From assembly GCA_015711855.1 (NCBI GenBank), contig JACVJF010000013.1:1-40901 (forward strand): a stretch of 40,901 nt of DNA, in the 5' to 3' direction. This document shows, piece after piece, positions 25,555 through 34,229 of this stretch (its first letter is position 1; every line of letters begins with the position of its first letter). The DNA comes from Candidatus Solincola quzhuomuensis. GTDB taxonomy: Bacteria > Actinomycetota > Geothermincolia > Geothermincolales > RBG-13-55-18. The notes beneath the pieces are model-generated. The model saw nothing but the letters and a program-made list of their open reading frames with translations, made no database searches and had not been told where the DNA came from. Both the position numbers and the translations under genes were made by a program.

Positions 25555-25689
25555 GACCGGCTATCCTGCTCCCTTCTTCCTCCTCTGCAAAGGAATATAA
25601 CACGGAAATCTCGAATTACGCCTGATGTGAACCGTGAGCTCTCACGCCAAAGAACGTAAGGTGCAATAAAACCCCGGGTTCGAACGGCC

Positions 25690-26556
25690 CTATTTCACCC
25701 CCCAGGCGCGGTGAAGCTGGGGGATGACCCTTACCTCCCGGAAATAAGCCGCCGCCACGGCGGCCAGCTCCGCTGCCCTGCGGCCGGATATACCGATCTT
25801 CCACGCGCCCCGTCTGACGCCCTCCCGGGAACCTCCGTCCGCGGCTCCTCGCGTCGCCACCTCTTCCTTCGACCGAGCTCCTTCCGCCCTCCGGCGACCT
25901 CCTTCTCCTCCCACTATCGGGACGGTCACCGGCTGGAGCACGACGGGGATCCTTTCCACATCGCCCATCCTCCCCACCAGCTCCCGGCAGAACCTCGCCA
26001 GTTCCGCTTCCGGCGTCGCCTCCTCCACCACCACCTTCAGGAAGACCTTCCGGCGGGGAGCCACTTCCAAGAACTTCAGGTGCATTCCCAGTAGATCTTT
26101 GCCGCCCTGGGTATACGGTAGCTTGAGGTCCATGGCTATCCAGTCCACCCACTCCACGACCTTCTGCAGTTCGCCGGGAAGGGTTCCGTTGGTGTCCAGA
26201 TAGACGGGCATTCCGCGCTCCTTGAGCCTCGCCAAAAGATCGGTCAGTGCCTCCGCCTGCAAGAGGGGTTCTCCCCCGGTGATGCTTACGGAGTGCATGG
26301 CCGGGCCCCAAAGGGAAACGGTCCTCTCCAGGATCTCTCCCGCCGGCAGGGGATTGGCGGTGCTTTCCACCAACCCTTCCCAGCCGTAAATCCGACAAAA
26401 TCCCGGTTCTTCCCGCGCCTCCGGGGTGTCGCAATAAGAGCAGCTGAGGTTGCACCCGGCTAGGCGCAGGAAGATCTGGGGGACTCCGACCAGTACCCCC
26501 TCCCCCTGAAAGGAGGGAAAGATCTCCACTAAATTAAGGCGCTTCGGCACCGTCAA
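25690..26556 (-). CDS. queE: 7-carboxy-7-deazaguanine synthase QueE
   Basis: Radical-SAM enzyme that converts 6-carboxytetrahydropterin to 7-carboxy-7-deazaguanine, the core ring contraction of 7-deazapurine synthesis. The N-terminus EIFPSFQGEG (11-20) and cluster motif CNLSCSYC (Cys 35, 39, 42) are diagnostic; SITGGEPLLQ and YLDTNGT follow. A glycine/arginine-rich insertion of about 40 residues lies between the QPV strand and the C-terminal helix, longer than usual. The start is TTG 26556, eight nt after GGAGG; GTG 26607 is the alternative. It is separated from queC/queD by the methyltransferase and DUF366. Confidence 0.9.
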   Translation of the reverse strand: MTVPKRLNLVEIFPSFQGEGVLVGVPQIFLRLAGCNLSCSYCDTPEAREEPGFCRIYGWEGLVESTANPLPAGEILERTVSLWGPAMHSVSITGGEPLLQAEALTDLLARLKERGMPVYLDTNGTLPGELQKVVEWVDWIAMDLKLPYTQGGKDLLGMHLKFLEVAPRRKVFLKVVVEEATPEAELARFCRELVGRMGDVERIPVVLQPVTVPIVGGEGGRRRAEGARSKEEVATRGAADGGSREGVRRGAWKIGISGRRAAELAAVAAAYFREVRVIPQLHRAWGVK

Positions 26557-26644
26557 GCCTTTCACCTCCAGCGATGGGCGAACCGTATCCCGCCTCTCGC
26601 TCGCCACCTTCTCCGGTGATTCACGTGCCGCCCCACTCCGCTCG

Positions 26645-27964
26645 TTACAACACGGTGATTTCGGCGTACAAGGGGGTGAACAGGAACCCGGGTCCCGAAA
26701 CGACGCGCAAGAAGGCCGGCCCGTTCTCCACCGCGTTGCAGAGCAAAGAGGTCTTCAGGAGGCCATCGCCGCCTTTATCCAGTAATTCCCTCCGGGTCAA
26801 TAGGCGTTGCCCGTTCACTATCTCCCCCCCACGGGAAAGGCAGGCAAGGGAGACCGCCCTCTCGCGGGCGGGACCTCTCCGCTTTATATCCCTTACCTCG
26901 AGGTCGAGTTCCAGCCGAGAGGTACCCTCGGGAAGGAAGAAGGCGATGCTCTCCCACCCGCCGCCCCGCGGCGCGAAGTCCTCACGTCTCAGAGACACCT
27001 TTTCCCTACGCCCCGCTACTTTTACCGCTTTCTGGAAAAGATAGCAACACCACACACCCCTTCTGGCCGAGGCCAGCGTGCGGTTGATCTCCCGTTCCAG
27101 ATCCCCTCTCCTCAGGAAACCCCAGCGGGTGAAGGCAGCCGTCCACCAGTCGTAGCTGGCGATGAGCACATGCCCGTGCTGCGGAAGGCCTTGGGAATCC
27201 AAAACGAGGTGCTTGATCTCCGCAAGGTCTATGAGGTGGTCGCGGTAATAGGGTATCTTGCCGGGATCTATCTTGCCCTCCAACCAACCGTCCCTACCAT
27301 AGGGGTTGGGCCCGAAGGAGGGAATGGTGGCCAACACGTACCGAGAAGTGAAGATAAAGAGCTTGCGGATCACGCCCTCGATGTCCGTAACGGGAATGTG
27401 CTCCAGAAGCTCCATGGCCAGGACCAGGTCGAAGGACCCCTCGGCAAAGTCGGCATCCTGTATGCTGCAGGCCTTCAGCCATCCTCTCACCTCTTCCGGT
27501 GCCGATCCCACGGCGTATTCGCTCAAGTCGATGCCCCAGGCCTCGATTCCCACCCGGCGCAGGGCTCGTACCTGGAAACCTTTGGCGCATCCCACGTCCA
27601 GGGCGCTCCTCACGCCCAGCAGCTCTCCGGAAAGCCGCGCCACCTCCCCGAAATCCTCTATCTCCGAATAATCCTCCGAGTAGCCGCTTTCTCTTCCGGG
27701 TTCGCGGGGGGCATCGAAATAACTCGACCCGTAGAATTCCTGGTTCTGGATCTGCGAATCCACCCACCGGCAGACCAGACCTTCGGGCAGCACCCGGATC
27801 ACGGCTTTCCTGTACACCCGCCGCAAGGGCATCATGATGACCCGATGGAAGGGTTCCTCCATGCGGCGACATCCCCGGAGCAGGTGATACCTCGCCTTGA
27901 GGAGAAGGGTCCAGATGAAGGTGTTTCCGAGCAATCTCTTGGCCAAACCCCTTACGGATGCCAT
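26645..27964 (-). CDS. Class I SAM-dependent methyltransferase with extra C-terminal domain
   Basis: A 439-residue protein. After a basic N-terminal region of about 75 residues, a Rossmann methyltransferase domain holds motif I SALDVGCAKGFQV, the acidic strand-2 residue in GIDLSEYA, and DLVLAMELLEHI. After about residue 320 comes a second part with beta-rich character (SRLELDLEVRDI and FLRVVSGPGFLF), possibly a beta-sandwich. The substrate is unknown. Similar two-part methyltransferases often lie in glycan or natural-product clusters; here it is inside the que array, 88 nt upstream of queE. Confidence 0.78.
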   Translation of the reverse strand: MASVRGLAKRLLGNTFIWTLLLKARYHLLRGCRRMEEPFHRVIMMPLRRVYRKAVIRVLPEGLVCRWVDSQIQNQEFYGSSYFDAPREPGRESGYSEDYSEIEDFGEVARLSGELLGVRSALDVGCAKGFQVRALRRVGIEAWGIDLSEYAVGSAPEEVRGWLKACSIQDADFAEGSFDLVLAMELLEHIPVTDIEGVIRKLFIFTSRYVLATIPSFGPNPYGRDGWLEGKIDPGKIPYYRDHLIDLAEIKHLVLDSQGLPQHGHVLIASYDWWTAAFTRWGFLRRGDLEREINRTLASARRGVWCCYLFQKAVKVAGRREKVSLRREDFAPRGGGWESIAFFLPEGTSRLELDLEVRDIKRRGPARERAVSLACLSRGGEIVNGQRLLTRRELLDKGGDGLLKTSLLCNAVENGPAFLRVVSGPGFLFTPLYAEITVL

Positions 27965-28191
27965 CCCTCATCCCCTTTCGCACGGTAGAAAAAGCAACCC
28001 GGGCCGGCAAAGTCGTCAACGGTATCCCGCGTGGCTTCACCCGCATATCCCGCATGCGAAGCGGCGGTACGGACGGTTTCCGGCCCTTCTTCTCGCCCAC
28101 CCCGCGTGGAGGTAAAGAATCGTGAGCGTCCGGAAGTCGGTTCGCCTGGACGGTTCTCCCGGAAAAGCCGGTGCTGCCGCCCCGAGAGGTG

Positions 28192-28779
28192 TCAGCGTAC
28201 GCCCCGAACCTTGCAGCGAGCGGCTTCCAGGCCCTTCATCTCGTTTATAAAACCCTGCAGGACCTTGAGAATGAAGTCGTCCACGGGAATCTCCAGATCC
28301 TCCAATCCCAGGGTGGGAACGGGAGTGTTGCGGCTGGAGATGTTTATGCCTATGTGTATGAGGGTGGAAACCGGACTGGCGGTGGCCACGGAAACCGTGA
28401 GCTTGCGGTTCTCCTCCTGTCCCTCCTCCACCTCGACCTCTATGTACAAGTCGTCACCGCGACGGGTGATGAACAATTCCGGCTTGAGTTCTTCGATGAC
28501 GTCCTTGATCACGCAGAGGAAAAGCCTCTGGATGACCAGAGTGCGCTCCAGATCGGCGTCGAAGAGTTCCACGATGAAATGGGCCATGTCCTCGCTGTAT
28601 ATCTCGGCACCCCTCTTCCAGTCCTCCAGGTCCACCAGGTTTTCCACCCCCACCCGGCAAGGACCGCGGAAGGCCACCACCGAATCCCCCTGCACGTCGT
28701 GATCGGTATAGGCGTAAAGGGAATGGAGCTGCGTCCCGTCGTAGGTGATGGTCTTTCCCTTGATATACTTTCCCCTCAT
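28192..28779 (-). CDS. DUF366 family protein
   Basis: A 195-residue protein with the full DUF366 pattern: YDGTQL, VQGDSVVAFRGPC, the SEDMAHFIVELFD segment, IQRLFLCVIKDV, RRGDDLYIEV, then KLTVSVATASPVSTLIHIGINI. The family is known mainly from archaea and thermophilic or anaerobic bacteria; I know of no assigned function. It starts 31 nt after queC, so it is very probably in the queD-queC transcript. Conserved charged and histidine residues suggest an enzyme rather than a structural protein. ATG 28779 has GGAG seven nt upstream; a GTG one codon earlier is possible. Confidence 0.82.
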   Translation of the reverse strand: MRGKYIKGKTITYDGTQLHSLYAYTDHDVQGDSVVAFRGPCRVGVENLVDLEDWKRGAEIYSEDMAHFIVELFDADLERTLVIQRLFLCVIKDVIEELKPELFITRRGDDLYIEVEVEEGQEENRKLTVSVATASPVSTLIHIGINISSRNTPVPTLGLEDLEIPVDDFILKVLQGFINEMKGLEAARCKVRGVR

Positions 28780-28810
28780 CACCGCTCTCCGGACGTGGTC
28801 CTCAGCCTTT

Positions 28811-29512
28811 CTACTCCTGAAGCACGAAGAGGCCGGCTATCCTGTCGCTCACTCCCAGGGCTTCCGCCGCGGCCAGAAATCGAGAGCACGATTCGCAATT
28901 CCCGCACATGAAAGCGCCTCCATTATAGCACGACCATATCTCCTCCATGGGCAGCCGCATCTCCATCGCTACCCGCAGTATCTCTCGCTTGTCCCATTTC
29001 GCGGTGAAGCTCCTCAGCCGCACGCGCCGCCGTGTGGAGTAGCCCAGAAAACGATTGGCCTCCCGCACGAACGCAGCGGAATTGTCGGGAAAATACTCTC
29101 CCTCCTCGGCGTTCAGCCCCATTATCACATACGGAATTCCAAGGGATTCCGCGACGCAGGCCCCCACGTTGAGCAGCAGGCCGTTGCGGTTGGGCACCCA
29201 GACCGCCCATGAGCTCTCATTGTGGCCGGTTTCTCTTTCCAGGTCGGCCGGCCTCACCTCGGGGACCTTCCGTTTACGTGAGGTAAGGGCATCCCTGGAA
29301 AAATCCGCCAACCAGCGGGTCTCCACGACCTCGTGCCTTATCCCATACCTTCGGCAGATAGCCGCCGCCTTCTCCTTCTCCCGCGCGGCGGCTTTCTGTC
29401 CGTAGTCCACGGTGAGCGCCAGCGCCACCCCTCCCCTTTTCTCCGCCAACAGGAGGTTGACCGCCGAGTCCAGGCCTCCGGACAAGAGCACCAGGTTTTT
29501 ACCTACCTCCAT
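28811..29512 (-). CDS. queC: 7-cyano-7-deazaguanine synthase QueC
   Basis: ATP-dependent enzyme turning 7-carboxy-7-deazaguanine and ammonia into preQ0. It is 233 residues from ATG 29512. The PP-loop SGGLDSAV is at 11-18, followed by VPNRNGLLLNVG and MGLNAEEGEYFPDN. Zinc cysteines are 195, 203, 206 and 209 (CYNGGAFMCGNCESC). It overlaps the end of queD by ten bases, showing coupling. Confidence 0.95.
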   Translation of the reverse strand: MEVGKNLVLLSGGLDSAVNLLLAEKRGGVALALTVDYGQKAAAREKEKAAAICRRYGIRHEVVETRWLADFSRDALTSRKRKVPEVRPADLERETGHNESSWAVWVPNRNGLLLNVGACVAESLGIPYVIMGLNAEEGEYFPDNSAAFVREANRFLGYSTRRRVRLRSFTAKWDKREILRVAMEMRLPMEEIWSCYNGGAFMCGNCESCSRFLAAAEALGVSDRIAGLFVLQE

Positions 29513-29898
29513 GTCCCACCTCGGTAGACCACCTTGGTGTCCGGCGATTCGGAGACCGAAACCCAGCATACCTCTATCCCGACTCCAAGACCTGCGACCC
29601 GGGTGACGAACTCCTGGTAAAGATAACCGGCCAAGTTCTCGGAGGTGGGACTGATCTCGGTGAAGGGCTCCACCTCGTTCAGACAGCGGTGGTCGAAGGC
29701 TTCCACAATCTCCCCCAGGATGCGCTTCAGTACCAGGAAATCCACCACCATCCCCTCCGCTCCCGGTTGGGGACCGGTTACCGCCGCCTCCACCTCCCAG
29801 CGGTGCCCGTGCAGGCGGGAACAGGGACCGGAATATCCGGGAAGGCGGTGGGCGGCGTCGAAGTGGGCTGCGACCACTATCTCGTATCTCCCGATCAA
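29503..29898 (-). CDS. queD: 6-carboxy-5,6,7,8-tetrahydropterin synthase QueD
   Basis: Converts 7,8-dihydroneopterin triphosphate to 6-carboxytetrahydropterin. It is 131 residues. Zinc ligands are in HFDAAHRL (His17) and CSRLHGH (His30, His32), with Cys26 as the catalytic residue; the CxxxHGH form marks QueD rather than PTPS. The start is TTG 29898 with GGAGG about seven nt upstream, and only one base separates it from the stop of the upstream activase. Confidence 0.93.
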   Translation of the reverse strand: MIGRYEIVVAAHFDAAHRLPGYSGPCSRLHGHRWEVEAAVTGPQPGAEGMVVDFLVLKRILGEIVEAFDHRCLNEVEPFTEISPTSENLAGYLYQEFVTRVAGLGVGIEVCWVSVSESPDTKVVYRGGTWR

Positions 29899-29899
29899 T

Positions 29900-30664
29900 T
29901 CATCCCTCCTCGGCCAGGATGCGACAGCAACCTACGGCGGCCACGAAATCGGGGGGGTCGGGAACCACGGGTTCCCTTCCCAACCTCTCGGCCAGGAGCC
30001 GGCGCAGAGCCCGGCTGCGGGCCACGCCGCCGGTGAGGACCAAGACGTCTAGGCCGTCGAATCGAGCGAGGAGTGGTAGAAGCCTCCGCACGACGGCCTG
30101 GTTCACTCCCGAGGCGAGCCTTTCCACCGGCACGCCCTCCCCTAAAAGCCCCACCACCTCTGTCTCCCCGAAGACGGCGCAGGTGGAGCTGAGCTCCACC
30201 GGGTCCTCCCAGTACTCGCCCAACTCCTCCCAGCTCAAGCCCAGGACACGGGACATATTCTCCAGAAACTTACCGGAGGAGGCCGCGCAGCGGTCGTTGG
30301 CCTCGAAGTCGGCTAGTTTCCCTCCCCGCATGAGCAAGGCCTTGGAATCCTGCCCGCCCACATCCAGGATGACCGCGTCCCGTAAGCCGGTAAGGGCACT
30401 TACCCCAGCCGCTATGGCCTCCAGCTCCGGGAGCATGAGCGCACCTTCCAAGCGTGACCGTCCATATCCGGTGGCCGCCAGGGGCATGTCCTCGTCAAGG
30501 CCCAGTTCTCGGCGTTTAAGAACGGCCCCTCCCCTACCGGGTTGCAGGTAAGTCCGGTAGAAGTCGGCGGTGACGAAAGGTCCGAGAAAGTGGAAGCTAT
30601 CGCTCTCCTCCTGGGCGATCTTCACGAAACTGCTTCCCAGATCCACACCGCACCGCCTGATCAC
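29900..30664 (-). CDS. 2-hydroxyacyl-CoA dehydratase activator-type ATPase (HgdC/BcrAD family)
   Basis: An ASKHA-fold ATPase of 254 residues. In characterised systems it carries one [4Fe-4S] cluster at the dimer interface and fires a single low-potential electron into a partner dehydratase on ATP hydrolysis. The phosphate loops GVDLGSSFVK and ILDVGGQDSK and the cluster cysteines Cys126 (DRCAASSGKF) and Cys162 (SSTCAVFGETEV) are all present, as is LTGGVARS near the C-terminus. It starts at GTG 30664 with GGGAGG about nine nt upstream. It stands between a dehydratase-like protein and queD, one base from queD. Confidence 0.9.
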   Translation of the reverse strand: MIRRCGVDLGSSFVKIAQEESDSFHFLGPFVTADFYRTYLQPGRGGAVLKRRELGLDEDMPLAATGYGRSRLEGALMLPELEAIAAGVSALTGLRDAVILDVGGQDSKALLMRGGKLADFEANDRCAASSGKFLENMSRVLGLSWEELGEYWEDPVELSSTCAVFGETEVVGLLGEGVPVERLASGVNQAVVRRLLPLLARFDGLDVLVLTGGVARSRALRRLLAERLGREPVVPDPPDFVAAVGCCRILAEEG

Positions 30665-30793
30665 GGTCCGGACCTCCCTTCAGCCTCGACGTTCTCTCGT
30701 GGGGTCCTCCGATTCCATGTTACAACACATCGGGTCGATGACGTGGCCCGGTCACCGTCCTCTACGCCGGTCTTTCTGAACCGAGGGATACCG

Positions 30794-30821
30794 GGACAGC
30801 CGTCACGGCAACGGCCTGTCC
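30794..30821 (-). other. Hairpin between the dehydratase-like gene and its activase
   Basis: Inverted arms GGACA-GCCGT and ACGGC-TGTCC (10 bp with one bulged base, loop of seven) lie just past the stop at 30837. No T-run follows on the minus strand, so it is more likely an mRNA-stabilising or partially attenuating hairpin than a full terminator. Confidence 0.35.
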
Positions 30822-30836
30822 GTTCAAGACAAGACC

Positions 30837-31838
30837 TCAGCCGGACCTCCGGAGCATGGATACGAAGTTCTCCAGTCGCATCCTGGTACGTGCATCCAGA
30901 CGGGAAGAACGGTCCATTTCCAGGGTGAGCACGGGGAGAGAAAGGGATCTCCGCAAGATGATGTCCTCCACCTGTCGGAAGCAGAAGCTCTGGACGTAGT
31001 GGATCAAGCCGCGCAAACCGCGCCGGGAAGCCTCCCTCCTGATGTCCCTCAGGCGGTAGAAGATGGAATACGGGTAGCTGTAACGACGGTATTTCTCCAC
31101 GAGGTCGTTGGTCCGGAAGGGCAGGCTGAACTGCCTCTGGGTCTCGTTGTAGACCACCCGGGCCCCGACGGACTCCAGGAAACCGTACAGCTCGGGGGCG
31201 ATGGGAGGCACTCCCACGTATCCCAGGCGGATCATCTCCCCGGCGCGGGGGAAAGAACGGTCGTTTCTCCTCTCCTCCACGAGGGAGAGGAACTCCCGTA
31301 ACCGGGAGCGGAAACATTCCGGATCCCCCTCCATGTCGCTGCAGGCGACCAGGTAGAGGTGGTTCTCAAATCCCGTGACCAAGCCTTCTTTCCAGGTAAT
31401 CTCGTCTATCTTCCGGGCCAGACCCCGCACCCGATCCAGCCACCGCATGGTTTCTTCCACTTCCTTCCAGCCGACCCCGAAGCGCCGCATGAAGGTCTCC
31501 AGCTGCAGGCGAAGCATGGCGTAGTCCCTCTCGTAAGGATAGGCGAAAGGTATGACCTCCATTCCCTCTGACTGCAGGGTCTCCATGAGGGCGTGGGTGT
31601 TGGAACAGTCTCCCTGGGTCACCGCCACCACGGCGCGCAGGTCGCCTACGCTCCTCACCGCTCCGTATATGCCCTTTATCCAGGCACAAAAGGAGCGGGG
31701 GAAGCCGGCCAGTTCCGCCTCTTCGACGAGCCTTTCCCTCTCCGGGTGGGAGACGAAGACGTTGTTCAGGTCCACCGGGACATGCCCGGCGGCGTATATG
31801 ACCTCGATGGGTACCGTGGTGGTTATGCCTACCCTCAT
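30837..31838 (-). CDS. 2-hydroxyacyl-CoA dehydratase component-like protein (HgdB family)
   Basis: A 333-residue protein of the HgdB/COG1775 type. Cysteines at the usual cluster positions are Cys51 (SFCAWIKG), Cys78 (QGDCSN) and Cys285 (YVQSFCFRQ). The N-terminus MRVGITTTVPIEVIYAAGHV is the family's typical opening. Classical dehydratases are heterodimers, yet only one component gene is here, as in single-subunit double-cubane or YjiM-like proteins. With the adjacent activase it forms a minimal ATP-driven reductase; the substrate is unknown. Longer in-frame starts exist but ATG 31838 gives the family N-terminus. Confidence 0.82.
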   Translation of the reverse strand: MRVGITTTVPIEVIYAAGHVPVDLNNVFVSHPERERLVEEAELAGFPRSFCAWIKGIYGAVRSVGDLRAVVAVTQGDCSNTHALMETLQSEGMEVIPFAYPYERDYAMLRLQLETFMRRFGVGWKEVEETMRWLDRVRGLARKIDEITWKEGLVTGFENHLYLVACSDMEGDPECFRSRLREFLSLVEERRNDRSFPRAGEMIRLGYVGVPPIAPELYGFLESVGARVVYNETQRQFSLPFRTNDLVEKYRRYSYPYSIFYRLRDIRREASRRGLRGLIHYVQSFCFRQVEDIILRRSLSLPVLTLEMDRSSRLDARTRMRLENFVSMLRRSG

Positions 31839-31922
31839 GGTCGGTCCCTTCGACCTGCCCGTCTCCTCGTCGCGGCACGCTGGGCCGCTCCTATTTTTAT
31901 ACCTCATCCCCACCAAGCGGAA

Positions 31923-31943
31923 GGGGGCGCCGATGGCGCCCCC
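31923..31943 (-). terminator. GC-rich hairpin after the acyl-CoA dehydrogenase gene
   Basis: Perfect 9-bp stem (31923-31931 with 31935-31943) and 3-nt loop, 40 nt past the dehydrogenase stop. The following minus-strand sequence has only scattered Ts, so it is a hairpin-only or weak terminator. It marks a boundary between the acyl-CoA genes and the dehydratase-like/que array. Confidence 0.55.
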
Positions 31944-31982
31944 CTCGATACCCGGTGAGCGGAACCAGGTCCTGATCAGGAC

Positions 31983-33152
31983 CTAACCCCACGGATAGGC
32001 GTCGGTGACACCCATGAGGTTGCCGGCGATGACCACGCGCTGGATCTGGTTGGTGCCCTCGTAGATCTGCATGATCTTGGCGTCGCGCATGAGCTTCTCC
32101 ACGAGGTATTCCTTCATGTACCCGTACCCGCCGTGGATCTGCACGGCGTCCGTGGTCACCCGCATGGCCATGTCCCCGCAGAAGGCCTTGGCATAGGAGG
32201 ACTCCAGGGAACACGGCAGTCCTTTGGAGGCCTTCCAGGCGGCCAGGAGGTAGAGACGCCTGCCGGCCTCGATCTGCATGGCCATGTCCGCCAGCATGAA
32301 ACTGATGGCCTGCTGGGCGATGATGGGCCGGCCGAACTGCACCCGCTCCTTGGCGTACTTCAGGGCCTCCTCGAAGGCGGCGCGGGCGATGCCCACCGCC
32401 CCGGATGCCACGCTGGCCCGGGTCATGTCCAGGGTGACCATGACGTTGTAGAACCCCTGGCCCATGGGTACGAAGAGGTTCTCCTTGGGCACCCGGACGT
32501 TGTCGAAGATCACTTCCGTGGTGTTGGAAGCCCGGATCCCCATCTTGTCCTCTTTCTTTCCGATGGATACCCCCTCGTAGCTGCGCTCCACGATGATCGC
32601 CGCGATGCCGCCGTACTTTTTCTCCCTGTCGAAGGTGCAGAAGACGCTGTAGAAATCGGCGATGCCCCCGTTGGTGATGAAGCACTTCTGCCCGTTGACC
32701 ACGTAGTAATCGCCCTCCTCCCTGATGGTTGTGGAGATGGAGGCGGCATCAGAACCGGCGCCCGGCTCGGTCAGGCAGAAGGCGGCGAACTTGGGGTTAT
32801 CGGGATCGGTCAGTCTGGGGAAGTACTTCCTCTTCTGCTCCTCGTTGGCGGCGATGACCATAGGAGTGGTGGCTAAGCTGTTGGCGCCCAGGGTGGTGGC
32901 GATGCCGGCGCATCCCCAGAACAGCTCCTCGCTGACCATGGCCGCGGTCACCTGGTCCAGGCCGCCTCCTCCATATTCTTCGGGGATGGCCATGGCCGTG
33001 AGTCCCGCCGCCGCCGCTTTCTTGATGAGCTCGTCGGGGATCTTGCCCTCCTTATCGCACTCGAGAGCGATGGGGCGCATCTCGTTGAGCGCGAAGTCAT
33101 GGGCCATCTTCACTGCTGCTTTCTGTTCCTCGGTGGGTTCGAAATCGATCAT
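31983..33152 (-). CDS. Acyl-CoA dehydrogenase
   Basis: FAD enzyme for alpha,beta-oxidation of acyl-CoA, 389 residues, the normal short/medium-chain length. Motifs are FCLTEPGAGSDAAS (FAD binding), NGQKCFITNGG, the QIHGGYGYMKEY stretch and MQIYEGTNQIQR with the catalytic-base glutamate. AAGGAGG precedes the ATG. It follows the enoyl-CoA hydratase gene by 102 nt, making a short beta-oxidation- or butyrate-type unit. Chain length and direction of flux cannot be decided. No electron-transfer flavoprotein genes are in the window. Confidence 0.95.
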   Translation of the reverse strand: MIDFEPTEEQKAAVKMAHDFALNEMRPIALECDKEGKIPDELIKKAAAAGLTAMAIPEEYGGGGLDQVTAAMVSEELFWGCAGIATTLGANSLATTPMVIAANEEQKRKYFPRLTDPDNPKFAAFCLTEPGAGSDAASISTTIREEGDYYVVNGQKCFITNGGIADFYSVFCTFDREKKYGGIAAIIVERSYEGVSIGKKEDKMGIRASNTTEVIFDNVRVPKENLFVPMGQGFYNVMVTLDMTRASVASGAVGIARAAFEEALKYAKERVQFGRPIIAQQAISFMLADMAMQIEAGRRLYLLAAWKASKGLPCSLESSYAKAFCGDMAMRVTTDAVQIHGGYGYMKEYLVEKLMRDAKIMQIYEGTNQIQRVVIAGNLMGVTDAYPWG

Positions 33153-33254
33153 CCAACAACCTCCTTGACTCTTCGAACTCCTCGGCGCATCTTACTGCAT
33201 CCCTTTCGGCAGCCCGGCATTCCGGGATTCCCTATATGATGAATGCATGCCGGC

Positions 33255-34046
33255 CTACCTGCCTACGAACTTGGCTTTGCCCGGTCCTTCGGCCAGGAAG
33301 GTCCGCATGCCTATCTTCTGGTCCTCGGAGGCGAAGCACAGGGCGATGCCCTGGGCTTCTATGACGAGGCCTTCCTCGATGGAACACTCCATACCTTTGT
33401 TGATGGCTCGTTTGGCCATGGCCAGAGCCACCGCCGGCCCGGCGGCGTACTTGGCGGCCACCTTCTTGGCGTACTCGATGACCGACTCGTCCCCGGTGAC
33501 CACCTTCTGGACCAAACCCATCTCCAAGCATTCCTGGGCGCTGTAGAAACGCCCGCTGTAGATCATCTCCTTGGCCTTGGCCGGCCCGATGAGGCGGGGG
33601 AGCCTCTGGGTTCCACCCGCCCCGGGGATTATCCCCAGAAGGATCTCGGGCTGCCCTATCTTGGCGTTCTCGTGAGCGAAGCGAAAGTCGCAGGTGATGG
33701 CCAGCTCGCAGCCCCCGCCAAGGGCGAAGCCGTTGATGGCGGCGATGACCGGTTTGGGAATATCTTCCACCTTGGTAAAACTCTCCTGGGCGATGCCGAT
33801 GAACCTGGAGATCTCCACCGCCCCCTGCTCCACCATCTCCTTGATGTCCGCTCCGGCAGCGAAATTCTTCTCCCCGCCGGTGATGACCACCGCCCGCACC
33901 CTTTCGTCCAGGGTGAGCTCCTCGGCGCATTTCCCGATCTGGAGGAAAAGATCCGCGTTCAATGGATTAAGAGGAGGGCGGTTGAGGGTCACGGTAGCCA
34001 CTCCGTCCTCAACTTCCACGATGAGCAGATCGTAGTCGTAGGCCAT
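33255..34046 (-). CDS. Enoyl-CoA hydratase/isomerase (crotonase family)
   Basis: A 263-residue crotonase-fold protein, probably hydrating 2-enoyl-CoA to 3-hydroxyacyl-CoA. The oxyanion-hole motif [10 protein letters not shown] and both catalytic glutamates are in place: [11 protein letters not shown] and [19 protein letters not shown]. It is first in its unit, with the acyl-CoA dehydrogenase behind it, and has a strong promoter and a long structured leader. Confidence 0.94.
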   Translation of the reverse strand: MAYDYDLLIVEVEDGVATVTLNRPPLNPLNADLFLQIGKCAEELTLDERVRAVVITGGEKNFAAGADIKEMVEQGAVEISRFIGIAQESFTKVEDIPKPVIAAINGFALGGGCELAITCDFRFAHENAKIGQPEILLGIIPGAGGTQRLPRLIGPAKAKEMIYSGRFYSAQECLEMGLVQKVVTGDESVIEYAKKVAAKYAAGPAVALAMAKRAINKGMECSIEEGLVIEAQGIALCFASEDQKIGMRTFLAEGPGKAKFVGR

Positions 34047-34157
34047 TTCTCACCTCTCTTTCCCGTCGCGAGGAGACCTTGCGAACTGACAGAAGTTCGG
34101 TTCTCACCTCCCTCTGTGATCCCGGGCTCTCCCGGCGTCTGCATCCCGGGGTGAGAA
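34047..34157 (-). promoter_or_regulatory. Structured 5' leader with two exclusive pairings over the hydratase start
   Basis: On the minus strand TTCTCACC (34157-34150) can pair perfectly with either of two copies of GGTGAGAA: one in the leader (34108-34101), or one directly abutting the start codon (34054-34047) that includes part of the ribosome site. A separate 6-bp hairpin CGAACT/AGTTCG (34099-34082) lies between the two copies. The layout resembles a translational switch; no known riboswitch class is recognised. Confidence 0.45.
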
Positions 34158-34229
34158 TCCCTTTCTAACTCGGGGTTTCTGGCTGGGGAAAGGTCCTCTA
34201 CGACCCTTCTCGCGGCTCTAACCTAAAAC

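Noticed and set aside
30837-31838. Calling the HgdB-like gene a lactoyl-, hydroxyglutaryl- or phenyllactyl-CoA dehydratase
   Set aside because: The second dehydratase subunit and a CoA-transferase are missing from the neighbourhood, so no acyl-CoA substrate can be assigned.
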